Shown here piece by piece: positions 6,755 to 6,818 of a stretch of DNA of 6,818 nucleotides. Positions within the stretch are counted from its first letter, which is position 1; the number at the start of each line of letters is the position of its first letter. Below the pieces are notes generated by a model that worked only from the letters and a program-made list of their open reading frames with translations, was not told where the DNA came from and made no database searches. The translations under genes and the position numbers were made by a program. Where the stretch lies: NCBI RefSeq assembly GCF_009711475.1, contig NZ_SMMD01000733.1, positions 1 through 6,818 of the forward strand. Reading direction: 5' to 3'. The stretch comes from Fulvivirga aurantia. Its GTDB lineage: Bacteria > Bacteroidota > Bacteroidia > Cytophagales > Cyclobacteriaceae.

Positions 6755-6784
6755 CAATTTATTTAAAAAAATATAAAATTCCAA
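6755..6784 (-). promoter_or_regulatory. Weak candidate promoter of the adhesin-PorP operon
   Basis: The 95 bp upstream of the adhesin start are very AT-rich and contain no gene. On the minus strand TTG (6782-6784) is followed after 20 nt by TAAATTG (6755-6761), a partial match to the Bacteroidota TAnnTTTG box. It would give a leader of roughly 25-30 nt. The match is imperfect and the region may be incomplete, so the true promoter could lie beyond base 6818. No clear Shine-Dalgarno precedes the GTG. Confidence 0.2.
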
Positions 6785-6818
6785 TTTCTATAAAAGGTGC
6801 CTTTCGTAAAAAACTACT

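Noticed and set aside
6793..6804. AAAGG-TG-CCTTT inverted repeat upstream of the adhesin, as a possible terminator
   Set aside because: The arms are only 5 bp with a 2-nt loop, so the usable stem is about 4 bp. It is too weak to call, and the gene it would terminate is not in the window.

Overview
The window looks like chromosomal DNA of a Bacteroidota member, most likely a gliding-type, often marine Cytophagales-like bacterium. The evidence is a PorP/SprF-family type IX secretion system (T9SS) protein next to a very large secreted protein with a gliding-motility-associated (type B) C-terminal sorting domain. Intergenic DNA is AT-rich, and strong Shine-Dalgarno sequences are absent at two of the three starts. 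The rank below phylum is inference. I see no RNA genes, mobile elements or CRISPR arrays.

All three genes lie on the minus strand, so the layout reads right to left. At 6724-6818 is an AT-rich upstream region that probably holds the promoter of the first gene. At 2647-6723 is a 1358-residue exported surface protein with a GTG start. Its order is signal peptide, PKD-like N-terminal region, 16 tandem BspA/DUF285 repeats, a Cys-containing cap, three choice-of-anchor-D/ASH-like domains, two cadherin-like domains, a fourth ASH-like domain, and a type B T9SS sorting domain. One nucleotide after its stop, the PorP/SprF-family gene (1725-2645) begins. These two genes almost certainly form one transcript: an adhesin-like cargo and its probable dedicated outer-membrane export partner.

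A 126-bp intergenic stretch (1599-1724) follows. It carries three overlapping palindromes and a 10-bp direct repeat, and may hold the end of the adhesin operon and/or the control region of the next gene. The last gene (1-1598, cut by the window edge) encodes a membrane-bound sensor with two transmembrane segments, a helical periplasmic domain, a HAMP linker and a GAF domain. Its output domain lies outside the window. Whether the sensor controls the adhesin pair cannot be told from this sequence.

The most notable points are the internal evolution of the repeat array (an apparent five-unit block duplication, three consecutive contracted units, and a 28-bp identical tract exactly two units apart), the mixed domain architecture, and a shortened, degenerate first motif in the sorting domain. 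Each part belongs to a known family. I do not see clear evidence of a wholly new system.
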